64,000 nucleotides of DNA from Endocalyx cinctus. Lineage: Eukaryota > Ascomycota > Sordariomycetes > Amphisphaeriales > Apiosporaceae. Positions 11,106 through 23,493 of the stretch are shown here, one piece after another. A program made the position numbers and the translations under genes. Each line of letters starts with the position of its first letter. Within the stretch, counting starts at the first letter, position 1. Under the pieces are notes generated by a model. It saw only the letters and a program-made list of their open reading frames with translations, did no database searches and had not been told where the DNA came from. The stretch lies in NCBI GenBank assembly GCA_001600455.1, contig BCKC01000002.1, forward strand, positions 186,001 through 250,000, written 5' to 3'.

Positions 11106-12716
11106 TCAGAAACGCATGCCTGCCAATACTTCATCATACCCACCACCTCTCATTGATAGCCCTTCGTCCGGCGATGCGACGTACTCGACATGCTGCCAAT
11201 CCGGATCATCGCTGACGTAACTCCACGACCCCGTTCTCTCCTGGGATCCCACGACCGTCTCGGCATCTATGTCGATACTCTTTCCCTTGCCCTTCCCATT
11301 TCTGTTTCCAGTTTCAGCTAGTCTTTCGTTTTGGGCCTGAGCCGTCTTCTTAGTTGAAATGGTCGGCGTTGAAGAAGGTGTCATCAGTATGGCTTCATTG
11401 GAGGTAAAAGACAGATGCGGAGACGCGGGGTGCGGTCGTGAGGGTGGGGGTTTATAGAAACTAGGCTGACGCACTATTGGCCTCTGTGTCTGGCCAGTGA
11501 GGCTGCCGGTGGCGTCATGATACCCAACTCGGCGCCTCAGCATGAACTTAAGGTTGTGTATTAACTCTAGATCCGAGCGGAAGTGGGAGTTGACGTGGTT
11601 GGCTAGAAACGTGACATCGTCGAGAACGCGGGCCGGGATCTCCGCAAGCATGGCTGTCCGTCGCACGTTGCCGACGTGGGCCCCTACACGCAATATACCT
11701 TCGTGCAACTCCTCCAACATAGGCGTGAGGGTCTCGACGCCGTCTCCGCTAATCGGCAAAAACTCCCGCGCCGCATGCGGATCAAGGAATACTCTCGGGC
11801 TCTCGCTCGCATTATCATCGAGGCGTCTTTTGGAAAACAAGATCTCTGATGTATGCAGAAGTTTCATATCTTCCACGATATTAATACCGACCTGGTCTGT
11901 GAGGGTTCTGGCGGCACGGAGAGTGCACTTTGGTATTGTGACAAGCTCGGCCGTCAAGCGCAAGTTCGAAACGCGGACCATCGCGTCGCGCAAGCCGTCA
12001 CGCAGCGCTTTCAGCATCGGTTCGAGCGCCTTCAAGCCGTCGCCTTTGATCCGCTGGTACTGCCCTTCCATGGGTCCGTTGATATAAACCCTCCCTTCGA
12101 AGATCTTCGGCGGGTCCGGGCACGGCAACGACGTCGGCGCGAACGAAACCGCATCGGGCCGGAACTTACGATGACGATGCATCCCGTCGCTCTTTGGGGG
12201 AAGGGGTCTCGGGTAGCAAGACGGGAAAGAATCTAGTGCGTCTGCTATCACCTCCGAGGTTAGTACCGGTCTCGTTCCGGGGTCTATCCTCGCGTCCGGC
12301 TTGCTCCCGTACTCCGAAACCCCGCTCGGAGATGGCGAGCGAAAACGATGGTCAGGATGATCATGATGATGGTGGTGGCGACGACGATCGTTGTGTCCGG
12401 CCTCTCTCATCACTTCACCCGCTATGTACCCGACGGCATCGGCGATGCGGTCTAGTCTCTCGACAACGCCGCGGTAGCGTTCCTCTTCGTTTCGCTGATG
12501 CGCCGCGCGACGGCTCTGTTTGTTCCAGCTTCGCTGATTCCGGCGACGCGTCTTGCGACTTTGGCCGCGCGGGGGCGTACGCGGAGGTGCGGTCGGAGAT
12601 CCGGCCTGCTCCGGCATGGGCAGGTGGGGCATGACGAACTCTTGTGGACGGGGGTGGTAGGGTGGCGGAGAGAGGAATTCAGACATGTTACTGAAAGAAG
12701 GTACGTTTGAAGACAT
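11106..12716 (-). CDS. unrecognised protein with internal tandem duplication
   Basis: Single-exon ORF of 536 aa. I do not recognise the family. Residues 1-60 are Pro-rich and basic; 50-80 are Arg/Gln/Asn-rich; 81-104 look helical (RYRGVVERLDRIADAVGYIA); 110-125 hold an RRRHHHHHDH run. Residues about 209-301 and 308-401 are two copies of one domain: each begins RV[YF], carries GDG[LV]xxLxPML about 16 residues in, then a VxNxRxTAxLxxIP core, and ends in xELIHxLKFMLxRR or xKLLHTSEILFSKRR. The offset between copies is 99 residues. The remainder (402-536) is disordered, with a GKGKGK run and acidic/Ser patches. The helical duplicated core with disordered ends suggests a scaffold or nuclear protein, but no function can be assigned. 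The ATG at 12716 is the first in frame. Confidence 0.72.
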   Translation of the reverse strand: MSSNVPSFSNMSEFLSPPPYHPRPQEFVMPHLPMPEQAGSPTAPPRTPPRGQSRKTRRRNQRSWNKQSRRAAHQRNEEERYRGVVERLDRIADAVGYIAGEVMREAGHNDRRRHHHHHDHPDHRFRSPSPSGVSEYGSKPDARIDPGTRPVLTSEVIADALDSFPSCYPRPLPPKSDGMHRHRKFRPDAVSFAPTSLPCPDPPKIFEGRVYINGPMEGQYQRIKGDGLKALEPMLKALRDGLRDAMVRVSNLRLTAELVTIPKCTLRAARTLTDQVGINIVEDMKLLHTSEILFSKRRLDDNASESPRVFLDPHAAREFLPISGDGVETLTPMLEELHEGILRVGAHVGNVRRTAMLAEIPARVLDDVTFLANHVNSHFRSDLELIHNLKFMLRRRVGYHDATGSLTGQTQRPIVRQPSFYKPPPSRPHPASPHLSFTSNEAILMTPSSTPTISTKKTAQAQNERLAETGNRNGKGKGKSIDIDAETVVGSQERTGSWSYVSDDPDWQHVEYVASPDEGLSMRGGGYDEVLAGMRF

Positions 12717-13628
12717 TCTGACGATTTCTTGAGTAGGTATCTATTTATGCTTGATAATACTTTTTAAGACTTGAGGAAAAAATTAGGAACTATTGTTTGG
12801 GAACTCTGGGAGAGATTCCCGCGTGTTTTATAGACAATTTACCCCATGAATCACGATGGCAATAATGATTCCTCGTATCGTGTGGTGACTCCACTATACT
12901 ATTAGCATATCAGCAGGTTAATTAGTGGTTATAAGCCCTGTAAGTTAGTGAATAAAGCTCAGAGTAGCAGTATCAACAGCAAGTTGTAGCAGTGTACTAC
13001 TTAGCGAGTCCCTGAAATATACGCCAAACTACATTGAATTACGAAGGCACCCATTTGTCACTGTCCTCATCACTGTCCTCATCACTGTCTGACTGTGTCC
13101 CTCGGAATAACCGTCTTCGTTCATTTCCCCTTCTTCAATAATTATATGTCTTTCGAGTAGTATGCTTTCTTAACATTCCGACAAAATCATAGCCCAGATA
13201 CATTAAGTTCATACACTTTTTGCACCTCCCAGCCACCCTGATGATCGACCTGTATGAAATGTTTTTCGGCCGAATGTCTACTACTCACATAGTACTTCGA
13301 CCTAAAACTTGACTGAGGCAAATCAAGCATCCATCGCATATAGCCTCGTGGATATGATTTCCGGCTTTTCATTCGCCCTTATACTCTTTTTGCTGCTTGC
13401 CATTGTAGTAAATTTTGGAACGCACGCCCTGCAGCGAAGGGGCTTTTGCCGTTCAGGAGTTGGCGCATCTAATATATTCTCTCAGTATTTCAATAAAAAA
13501 CCGGGCGTCCCGGTATTCACTGACGGAGAAGAAATATGAAATGGATGGAAAGCGGCCATGATTAGTTAATTTAATATCAAGTTTGTGGCAATTCCAGAAT
13601 AAAAATACTCAAAAAAGGCCTTTCTGGT
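12717..13628. other. intergenic
   Basis: No gene supported. Contains a 12-bp tandem repeat (CACTGTCCTCAT, about 2.5 copies) at 13059-13090. Confidence 0.5.
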
Positions 13629-15333
13629 TTAGACGCACTTCCAGCTCGCCGCGTCGCTCACATTCCCACTCCCACTGTATTCTAGTTCTTTTGGGTATTT
13701 ACAAATATTTCTCGACTGTCCGTTACCAGAAAATAAAATTGTTTCGGGCGCGTTACCCTTCTCGACCCATTCAACAAGAGGTGCAAGATTGTCCGTCGGA
13801 ATTTGAGGGCCAGGACCATTCCCGCAGTGAGCCAGGCCAGGTGCCATGAACACGCGATAGAACTCGTCCATATTCTTCTCTCCACCAGCCAAGTCTGAGA
13901 CCCGTTTCCAGTAGTCGATAGTACCCATGGGCGCGATCAGATCATCCGCCCATCCATGCCACGTTAATATCTTACCACCACGCGAACGAAACGCCGAAAG
14001 GTCGGGGTTATCGGTGCCCCAAAGTTGGCCAAGTTCAGACACCGATTTATGGAACAGATCTACAAGCTCGTTTGGCTTGATGTCGCTAACGTCAAGTCCC
14101 GGGTCCTGTAGCAAGAAATCCGCGATCCACTGCGTCGAGATACGAAAGCCCGGTTGTACTGCTTGGTTTGCATAACTCGTTCCTGGCGATAACCCGTACC
14201 ACAAAAAATTGCCGCTTTCGTCTTGGAAGCCATTCCGAATCTCGTTCCACACAATCGCGTCCTGCTCTGTGATAGTCGTCGTGGTGTTATCATCGCACTG
14301 TACTTGCATGCCCACCATTTCCTTCGCGTCGAATTGGCACTTGATTGGATTGCTTATCAGCCCATCGGCAGCGCCATCAAGCAAATCACAGGCATCAACG
14401 CTCGCATTGCCGATAGCGTCCAACTTGCACAGCGGGACGGTCCCGAAGCCGTCTTGGTTCTGCACCGCGAGGGGCCAGTAGTCGGCCACCGTGACTTTTT
14501 CGAAATTAATTGCCGGCGAGGCCGCCAAGATGCCGTCGTAGTCTTCCGGATACCGCTGAGCCTCACTCATGCCCTGACGCCCACCGGTGCTGCATCCGAA
14601 CCAATAGCTGTACTCCGGCTTTTGACCGTAGAACTTCTCGGACAAGTCCTTGCCGATGACCGTCATTTCGTGGAAAGATAGGTACACTGCAATATGGTTA
14701 AGGTTAGGCCGGCTAATATCGCCCCTCGGAACGTTGATTATATGTTGAAGAACGTACCAAAATTCTCGACCAGCTGGGTCGAATTGTACCAGACGTCTGT
14801 ATCGCCCTCCTGATTTACACCGGCGTCAGTGGCCCCGGCCGAGTATCCGCTGGTCACGGCTGGGACTAATTCAAAGTCGAACCCTCCTGCAGCGAACTAC
14901 AATTACGAGGTATGAGTAAATATGAGCTACTCTTGATCTACAAGGGTGATCAGGTCAAAAGAGGAGATTGGGAGGAAAGGGTGTTATTAATAAATAGGAA
15001 TCTTACACCGCCACCTCCCGTGCCCTGCCACCGACCATTCCATCCATCTAGCGGGAGGTAGATGGCGAACCGAACCGCGTCGCCCGCGTCTCCATGCGTC
15101 AGATAAACCTCGACATCGCAGATATTGATATTACCGGCCTCGCCGTTGTATGTGGGGCCGTCGTAAGTAACGTTGTAGCGCTCCGTTGCCGTAGCGTTTA
15201 GAAGTGAGGTTCCGTCCGGAGTCGCCACCGTCAGCGACGAGCAGGGTATTATCGGAGGAAGTGAGAGACCTAGACAGTTCTGAATTAGGCACCAAAGAAC
15301 CAGGCGAATGCCAAACCGAGTCACCATCATCAT
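13629..15333 (-). CDS. tannase / feruloyl esterase family secreted hydrolase
   Basis: Predicted 507-aa secreted esterase of the tannase/feruloyl esterase family, cleaving ester bonds of plant phenolics such as gallate or ferulate esters. Exons are 15333-15007, 14896-14758 and 14686-13629; both introns (15006-14897 and 14757-14687) have GT..AG ends and keep frame. The N-terminus has a hydrophobic signal peptide (about residues 1-24). The nucleophile elbow is GCSTGG with Cys187-Ser188; the acid is Asp403 in WHGWADDLIAP; the base is His442 followed by Cys443 in APGLAHCG. The paired Cys next to Ser and His is the CS-D-HC arrangement of this family, in which a disulfide bridges the catalytic residues. 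Length and motif order are normal. Substrate (tannin or feruloyl ester) cannot be told apart by eye. Confidence 0.92.
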
Positions 15334-16366
15334 ATCGAAGAAGAAGAAAAGGCTAGATTGATACGGAAACTATAAGATCTTGGAACAGCGCGCAGTCCCT
15401 GTCTTTATAAGAACTGGTTTTATTTCATTTTGACCCCTGGAGAGGTACTAAGTGGGTCTATCCAGGGCCATCTCGGGCACGTTAAGCCAACTTCTTCCCG
15501 CCAATCTTTTACAACTCACGTCACTTACATAACAATCGTGTTGTTATATAATTACAGAATTACGACTCGGAAGAGAGGTGGAAATATGCTAGTGAACAGA
15601 ACCAACTTACTCCCACTTACACACTTAATATAATATGTATTATAATAACTTTTGTCGAGCACAATTACACCAGCCTCAGAGTAAATCACCCTTGTTTCCC
15701 CGCATATGAGGCCCCGGTTGCAACTTATCTATACGAGCCCAAAAGGACGACATTACTGCTAGGATAAGAATCCTTCAATGGTAGAACCGGTATATACTGC
15801 CAAGTAAAAGTGGGAACGTGCATACAAAGCTGAAATATAGCGTACGAGTTACAGCATCCGTGGAGCAACGAGCTATCGGATACTACGTCAGTACGTGTAA
15901 CAAAATGATCGAATTTAGGGCTGAGTCAGGAGCAACTCCCACACGCTCAGACCGTTATACTAATGCCTGAGTCTCTCAGGTTGTTCAATCGAAAATGTTA
16001 GGTTGAACTCGGTGCATAGTAATTGTTAAAAAAGTTTTTAAAGGCCCCGGTCGGCTCCCAGTTATTCCTAATCGACCAACAACGCGGCCGCGATAGGCCC
16101 CTCGCGAGCCAATCAGCGCAAGGCACAATTTACCGCTTAATTCGTACGGTAAGTCTACAATTTAATTTATTATTATTATTATTTTATTATAAGCTTGAGT
16201 TAAGCTTGAGACTCAGGACTTTCTGTGAGCCAGCACGCTCACCTCCTGTTTGAGAATGGTGTTGTGCCTCGGGGAGACTCTACGCAATGTTTGTCTATGC
16301 GGACGAAAGGTACTAGTGGGATCCCTTCTAGTTCGGCTATTCCCTTCGACTGCAACATGCCGCATC
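15334..16366. other. intergenic
   Basis: No gene seen. Contains a GCGGCCGCG core with nearby CTGAGTCTCTCAG-type palindromes (15960-16110), possibly repeat relics, and an (ATT)n run near 16167-16185. Confidence 0.45.
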
Positions 16367-17376
16367 TCACGGGTTTTTCTTTCCTGTGAAAGTGAAGACC
16401 TCATATCTGACGTAGGTGCCCGCCTCAATCTCCTTACTTGCCTGTTTCTGGGCCAGATCCAGCTCCTCGTTTGTCATTCCCACACCCTTCGATGCCAACG
16501 CGCATAGCCAAGAGAAGATAGCCTTCATGGCATTCTCTGCCGCCTTCTTCCTCGTTTCGGGCAGCCTGTCGGAGCTGACACAATCACTTTCGACTGAATT
16601 TAGTCCCGCCGCTCGCATATCCCCCGCTAGAGTACTCCAGCCGCACTCGAAGCGGTCGCGCATCTCTTCACGCCACTTATCACTCAGTGTGACGGTTACA
16701 TCAGTCGACGAGGACTCTAAGGCCTCGCTCCGAAGAAACTTGGATGAGATGAAGTTGCACTCTCCCCATTGCAGCCACCCACCAGGCTTCAGCAGCTTCG
16801 TCAGGCTGCGAACAATACCAGCCCACTCAGTTGGCAGTACAGCTGCCACAAGCATGCGAGCATGCACCAGGTCATAGACTCCATGGAGCTCTTCAGGAAC
16901 TGGCTGCTTCATATCCATAACTTTCAGGCTGATATTCTCCGGAAGTGATTGTGGGTACATGGAGGCCGAGATATCGTATCCATCCAGTGTAGCATTGGGG
17001 AATGCCCCCGACTCCTGAACACACTGCAGGAAGTGACCGGTTCCTGTGCCGATGTCTGCGATGCGAGGGCTGGAAGGAAGGGCAGCCGCAATGCGTGGAT
17101 GGACGAGGTAGCCGATATTCCTATATTTTGGACGAGTGAGCCTGCGTGATCCAAGGCTATACCGCATATATGTCGAATTAAATCGGTCATGCTTACCCAG
17201 TTAAGAGGTCAAACTGTTCATTGAGCCTGTAGCATAGAGTCAGCTATTTAATCCAGCTCCACATACCATGCGCACAACGGGTCTTTTTCAAGGCCGATGG
17301 GAGTTGTGATATCCGAATCGTACCTGCGTCCCTCGTCCGCGGTTCGGGTGAGTTTGTCCGCGTAGATGTCTGGCAT
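16367..17376 (-). CDS. class I SAM-dependent methyltransferase
   Basis: Predicted 297-aa small-molecule methyltransferase. Exon 1 is 17376-17267, exon 2 is 17226-17197 (30 nt) and exon 3 is 17120-16367; the joins give KDPLCAW|LNEQFDLLTG|NIGYLVHP in frame. SAM-binding motif I is IADIGTGTG at residues 67-75, followed by a motif II region (LDGYDIS), then KVMDMKQPVPEEL and a motif III/post-I block (LKPGGWLQWGE) typical of the LaeA/UMTA-like and secondary-metabolite methyltransferases of ascomycetes. No signal peptide or TM segment, so cytosolic. The substrate is unknown. The surroundings do not contain a backbone enzyme, so a cluster role is not supported. Confidence 0.87.
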
Positions 17377-18539
17377 AGTCGTGATGGTTGTAAGAGTCTT
17401 GTCTTGAAAACAGAGTTGGTTGACCGTTCATGAGCAGGCAGCAAACGCCGAATAGATGAATAAAAAAAAAAGAAAGAAAGAATACATAATTACAATTAAT
17501 GATATTAATACAATAAATATACGAAAGGGGATATTTTAGGGGTAAGGCGGTGGTCGACAGGGAAGGGGGGTTGATGAGTTTGGCCAGCTATCCTGTTACT
17601 GATGCAAGTCAACAGACAGGCAGAAGGGAGTGACAGAGTGTTTTGAGGTAGCTGCATGATGATGTCAGATGATGGGATACGAATGTACACATCTACCTTA
17701 TCCAGCTGTTATAACACGAAAAGCCTAGCCAACTGCATATACCGACATTTCCTCCTGTCATTTCTCAAGTACCACGATGTACTCTTTTCCCTAATTACAT
17801 ACGAAAAAACGATATCGTACCCCCCCCCCCTGTAGGGTAACCCTAAAATTCTTTTTTGAAAAAATCTACCATATGCACAGTTACGTCTATAGTCTACCCT
17901 AGGGGCATACCTACGTACCTCATGAAGGGGATTATATAAGGATAGAATTTCTTTTGTACCTAGTCAGTCTTTATCTTAGCTCTTCAGCTTCCGACTTAAG
18001 TACTATATTTTACCCTTACGCAATGGGTGGCTGTAACAACGACACGTCTATATAGCAAGAAGATTTCTGTTCTCATAGAAGAAGGGGCGGAAATTTATAT
18101 TACTATCCTTTAATTCTTATGATGTTTGCCAGTTACTTGAATGGAGGCGAACTGCGAGGTAACTTACCAGCTTATATGTAATAAGGTTAAAACTTGGGTA
18201 AAAAATGCATCAATTCTTAATGCACTTTATATATATTTTTCCTCACCTGGGAACCCGTTCATATATATACATATAACACATCATAGAATCACTATAGTGT
18301 AGCTTGTAACTAGCTGATGTCGTAACCCGTGATACTTTTTCACATCTTGCTTGGTTCTTACTAGATATATTTTGTCCATTCTCACTTTATAGAACGTACA
18401 GTTGGATCTCATTCATATAAATATCATTCTCTTAACCATGAAATATATTAATACCTTTTTCTTCACAGTTTATATAAACAAAATCAATGCAAAACTCATT
18501 AACTCCGGCTAAACCCTCGTCTATTATACTTTTGATTTC

Positions 18540-18583
18540 TTCTCCTTCTCCTTCTCCTTCTCCTCCTCCTCCTCCTCCTCCTC
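18540..18583. repeat. CTTCTC / CTC microsatellite
   Basis: Pyrimidine repeat of TTCTCC units passing into (CTC)n. Simple sequence repeat read directly from the bases. Confidence 0.85.
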
Positions 18584-20682
18584 TTCTGTCATAATGTATT
18601 GATCCTTCTCTAGATCTTATCTCAATGGAGGAAAAAAAGAGTATAAAGACCGACGATCTGTGACAATGGATTATCTTTTCTTCCGGACTCCGTCATCTTT
18701 CCGTGCATCTAGGTCGATTGGCATATTTAGAAAAGAGATCCCAGGCTTCTTTGTGACGCATTTTTAGTATCTTCTTCAAGCCTGCAAGTGGTTAGTAGAA
18801 AATCTACATAGACTCCTAGTGACTCGGGGTGATCTATCATTAACGAAAGCGTTATGCCTAAGCCAGTAGAAAGAAGCAGGAAATATAACGGTTACGCATG
18901 GGGCATTATAAGATTTGAATGCATTATAAGATCTCAACTGATGAATTGTACGAGCAGATAGGGGAAGTGCAATCAACATATTCATACTGCATCATATGAG
19001 GGCTCCCTCTTAATTTGGTCACCTTTTTCTGCCGCTGTAACTGATTAGCGTCATAGCTTTATATTTGACGACTGGCATGATTGTGGCAGAAATACACTTT
19101 CTACTCAATACGCTCTTTGCGTCATTAATAATATGTTTTTTTTTCTGGTTTCCCTGACAGTAATGAATGAACGAGGCGTTAAGTTTCAAGAGTGGTGAGA
19201 GAGAAGCGGTTTTGAAAGGGGCTTCGTACATGTGTTAGGCACCTACTAAATTCATACGAGTATACCACGGGAGTGTTTGCTCCCTTTCTTGCAAGTAATA
19301 GGGCCTACTCAATTCAACCCATATTTCGAGAACGTTAAGTAGAGATCGCCTACTATTTCTTTCGCAGTCTTCTAATTTTACCTGTAAGTACAGCTAAATA
19401 GGGAGTAGGAGCGTAAGAGACAAGTTTATCATGCGCTCAAACATACATAAATTCATATTTACATCCACCAATGAGAATATGAAGATTTTCGGCCTTCTTT
19501 TATTTATCTCTGTGATAAACGAATCAATAACAAGAGACACGTAGTAGGATATATATTGTCGTAAGTGCTGCTCTTTAACTATCATTACTAACTAATAACA
19601 ATAGGCAACTTGGTTATTATGAAGCATTTTAGTCATGCTGATATCCACAGGATTTTCACGGACACCCCTGAATGATCGACGGAGGAGGACGTAATGGACA
19701 TTCTTGGTAAACCTGCAAGTTACCAAAAACTTCGCCTTAGATAAATCACGACATTTAATAAACCGGATATTTTCTTGGCAGTATATTGCTGCATCATTCA
19801 TTCAGCAGAAACCCTTACCTATAACAATAAAGGAATATTTCCAAAATCTGAATCGCAAAGGTACTCTCCGTTAAACTTGGAAGGTGGATTGACCTCTTGT
19901 CGAGGGTCTCGAGGCCACGGTCATCGGAGTATGTGTGAAGTTAATTGAATTGTTAAATTAGGTTAAGTTATGGATTATATGTAATGCCGCTGGTATCTTC
20001 GAGAAAATGAGATGGTCCTGGAGTGTACGCGCGTAAGTGGACCTTTGTCACTCGGACTACCAAAGCGCCAAGATCGACTCTTTGACAAGGTAACCCTCGA
20101 GTCGACGCTTTACCGATAGCGGACCGGAGCCTTATTAGATGCTTTTTTTTTTGTGGATTGGAGTTTATTTGCAAGACGAACCCCAGATATCAATCCAGCG
20201 ATCTCCGGTTCATCATAAAACTCCCCGGAAAAACTCCCCGGAGTGGGCCAGTCACCGTGTGTCTACAAAGGTGATTCTCTGGCTCCTCCGATGGACGCGT
20301 ATTCTCGTCTACAATTAATGGCCCTTAAAGCTCCGTGTGCAATGGTATGCTCTTGGCGCACACAATACGTACATCCATGTGCCTATTACTACACTCACTC
20401 GGCACGGTTCTTCCTCAAATGCCTTCCAACTAGTCGATCTTGATTTGTTTCTGTTTGTTTGACGAACGGATCTTCTGCGGTGAGAATGTCAAGGATTATT
20501 GACGTTGCGCTGGCGAGCCGCCATCAGGCTTGGCGATACCATTCACGATATGGGTGTTAGTAATTACAGCAGAGTTGATCTCCAACCATAATCCTTACCG
20601 CACTCAAATTTGATATACGTAAATTTTAGAATATGGTACCAATACTGTGATGCGGTTCAACGCTTGGCAAAACTCTAGAATG

Positions 20683-20691
20683 TATATAAAT
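20683..20691 (+). promoter_or_regulatory. TATA box of the tyrosinase gene
   Basis: TATATAAAT lies about 105 bp upstream of the tyrosinase ATG and is followed by a pyrimidine/CAAC-rich leader. Motif and spacing only. Confidence 0.5.
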
Positions 20692-20793
20692 ACTTGAAAG
20701 TCCCTTTCGTTCATCAAGAGAAGGTGACCAACACCAACGATAAACACTCGCTTCGTAACACAATCAACACTCGCTCTAGAAGACTTAGTCGCC

Positions 20794-21939
20794 ATGAAAT
20801 CACTCGCTCCTCAAACCGCCCTACTGCTGGCTGCAGGCTCGTTGGTCTCCGGATCAGCGATACCCTCTAAGAGACAGTCCGCAACATGCACCGAAGTCCG
20901 TCAGCGTGTGCCATGGTATGTCTCACCTCGTGTTCAATACAGTCTCAGGACCAATATAGATCCCTAGACATACATATCTAACTATCCATCATAGGACAAA
21001 CTTGACCGAGACCGAGAAGTCCGACTATATCAACGCCGACCTTTGCTTGATGGGCCTCCCCTCGACCTCGGGGGTCGAGGGCGCCGTGACCCGATGGGAC
21101 GACATTCAATGGCCTCACATCGTCCAGACGGTTACCGTGCACAACGTCGGTGCTTTCCTTCCCTTCCACCGGTACCACATGACGCTGCACGAGAGAGCCG
21201 TCCGCGAGGACTGCGGGTACACCGGTCCCATGCCCTACTGGGACGAAGTCAACGACCTGCCCACCGTAGCCGACTCCGACCTCTGGAACTACTTTGGCGG
21301 TGACGGCGACTCCGACACCAACTGTGTTACCGACGGGCCGTTCGCCAACCTCACGCTGCGATTCAACGCCGATGCCTCGACGACGGAGCAGTGTCTCACG
21401 CGACGCTTTTCCGACGACCAGTTCTCGACGGCGGCGCAGGAGAATATTGACGAGTGCTTCGCCATTACCAACTACACCAGCGCGTGGGAGTGCCTCTCCC
21501 GTAACCCGCACTCCGCAGGCCACGGTGGCGTTGGCGGCATCGTAAGTTTACCCCCTTGACTCCCGTCATCGCTTATATGCGAGAGCACTTGATCAGCTGC
21601 TAACGTAAAACGCGCGCGCATCAGATGTCCGACCCTACCCTCAGCCCGGGAGACCCGGTGTTCTACCTGCACCACTCGTACCTCGACAAGGTATGGTGGG
21701 ACTGGCAGAACTTGGACCTCGAGGCGCGTCTGGTCGATATGGGAGGCCCGAACATCCCGGAGAACCTTAACCCCAACTCTTCTAGCTATCCCGGTCCCGA
21801 GTTCACCGACTACTTCAACGATGGCGGCGATGTCACGACTCTGAACCACACTCTTTGGATGGCGGACTTGGCCGTAAACGTGACCATCGCCGACGTGATG
21901 GATATTGGCGGCGATGTGATTTGCTCGGAGTACCTGTAA
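20794..21939 (+). CDS. secreted tyrosinase-like type 3 copper enzyme
   Basis: Predicted 327-aa secreted tyrosinase-domain enzyme oxidising phenols. Exons are 20794-20915, 20995-21541 and 21625-21939; introns are GT..AG and the joins read VPW|TNLTE and GGI|MSDPT. A signal peptide (about residues 1-20) is followed by a KR site near 26-27. The CuA site is H82...H90...H99 in VHNVGAFLPFHRYH. The CuB site is NPHSAGHGG plus DPVFYLHHSYLDKVWWDWQ. Several Asn glycosylation sites and paired Cys fit extracellular folding. It is short and lacks the C-terminal lid domain of full-length latent tyrosinases, so it belongs with the short secreted forms; roles in melanin, quinone defence or aminophenol oxidation are all possible. 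Confidence 0.93.
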
Positions 21940-23493
21940 GCGACGTGGATGCCGACGGCAGATCGTCTCTTATTAGAGGAAAAGGGTGGCCCTGAATCTA
22001 ACGACGACAGGCCGCATTGAAAGTGTTTGTAAGATCAGGGTTGATGTTGTAAAAAGTCAAAATGTAAATAGATGGAAATTCACTGTACCTAGTTAATTTA
22101 ACACTCGCATTTTCAGAAAAAACAAGTTCGGGTACGACTTCGCCTCAAACACGACACTGACCCGATCTTAAACAAACGGAGAAGACACGCTAGCCGCGAT
22201 TCTAAAGTGGTGTTTTGATAGGATGAAGTGACCTCGAGACTTAACAACTTAATTTATATTATTATTATTGTAATTGTGGGTAACTCGTCTGATGTTGATA
22301 TCTGCATTCTTGAGACACTCTGATTTATTTTATGTGATTACCCCTTTTTGATGGGTTAGGTGGATACGTCACCGGTAATCGTACCAAGGACGCCTCACCG
22401 CGCTTAATTATAGTGTACTACACGGTACTCTCCGGAACTTAAGCTTAAATAAGAGTACGTAAGGTTACTTTTGGTAGAGGACGCCTGATCAGAGAATTGA
22501 TTTGCACGCTTTTTCATCAACTTCGACCTTTGTTGTTGATTTAGAGAGCTGGCTGCGCTTTCAAGGACGTGTTGGTATTTAGTGGAGTTGTGTTCTCTCT
22601 AGAATCGTCCTACAGCGGCATTTATTAGTTATTCGTGGGTAGTACTTAGCGTATTTAGTAGCCATCCCCTCGGTGCTGAAGTTCCGAAATTACCGAAGTA
22701 CTAATCTAATTAGCTGGGTGTTTAGAATAGGGTCAGGTTACTTAAAATATACTCTGTACGGAGCACTCCGTAATTTAAATTAGGTCACTCCTCGTACTCA
22801 CATCCATAGTGAAGATACACTGACCTCTATTCCGTTTCTCTTCCCTTCCACACCGTCGCGAGATGGGTGACTCTTCTACAGATAAAACCATTTAATACAA
22901 CACAAATCTATATTCTCTATCCTCGCATATTTCGTCCGGTTCTTTTGACCTTTTCTTTCTCTCTCTTTTGTTTTTTTTAAAGCTTGGTAGCCGTTGGCTT
23001 TTGCGGGGGATAGTGATGGTATTAGCTCTACACAGTACAGTAATTATTTTAGTCTATTAGAAATCCGAATACAAAATAGTTAAGCCCTTCCAGATAGCCG
23101 TAAACTTATACGATGATTTATAATCCTCGAGATATTGTTTATAGATATCTCATTCTTCTTTCCTGTCGTAGCAGCCCGATTCCAGATATCCCATTGCAAT
23201 ATTTTTAGCAGGCAGGGCAGGTTACATCCACTTCTTTTCGGTACCCACTGCGGATCTCGTATCGCAAAATTCGTATTATCTCCCCCATTCATGCGCGACC
23301 AGCGCATCGCCATATATGTAGACTTTAAAGATGTCGAGTCCGCCGGTGAGCCTCCGTTCCTTCGCTCTACTTCATGTCGTTTGACTCGATCGCAGCGAAG
23401 GTTAGGTAGTGTTGGGACGGAATACCAAAGATCAAAACTTAGCTACCGTTGTTTTGGCTTTCGAGGGTGGATTAACCCCTTTACGGAAGAACA
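21940..23493. other. intergenic with degenerate repeats
   Basis: No gene seen. Holds the 43-bp degenerate repeat (22607-22649) matching 8331-8373, and the near-palindrome TACGGAGCACTCCGTA at 22757-22772. Confidence 0.5.

Larger units (their letters stand above)
17377..20793. other. intergenic, 3.4 kb AT-rich
   Basis: No gene supported on either strand. Includes a run of C (about 17821-17830), a CTTCTC/CTC microsatellite (18540-18582) and many stop codons in all frames. Confidence 0.5.

Noticed and set aside
20978..21523. 181-codon minus-strand ORF opposite tyrosinase
   Set aside because: Gly/Val-rich shadow of the tyrosinase exon; no independent support.
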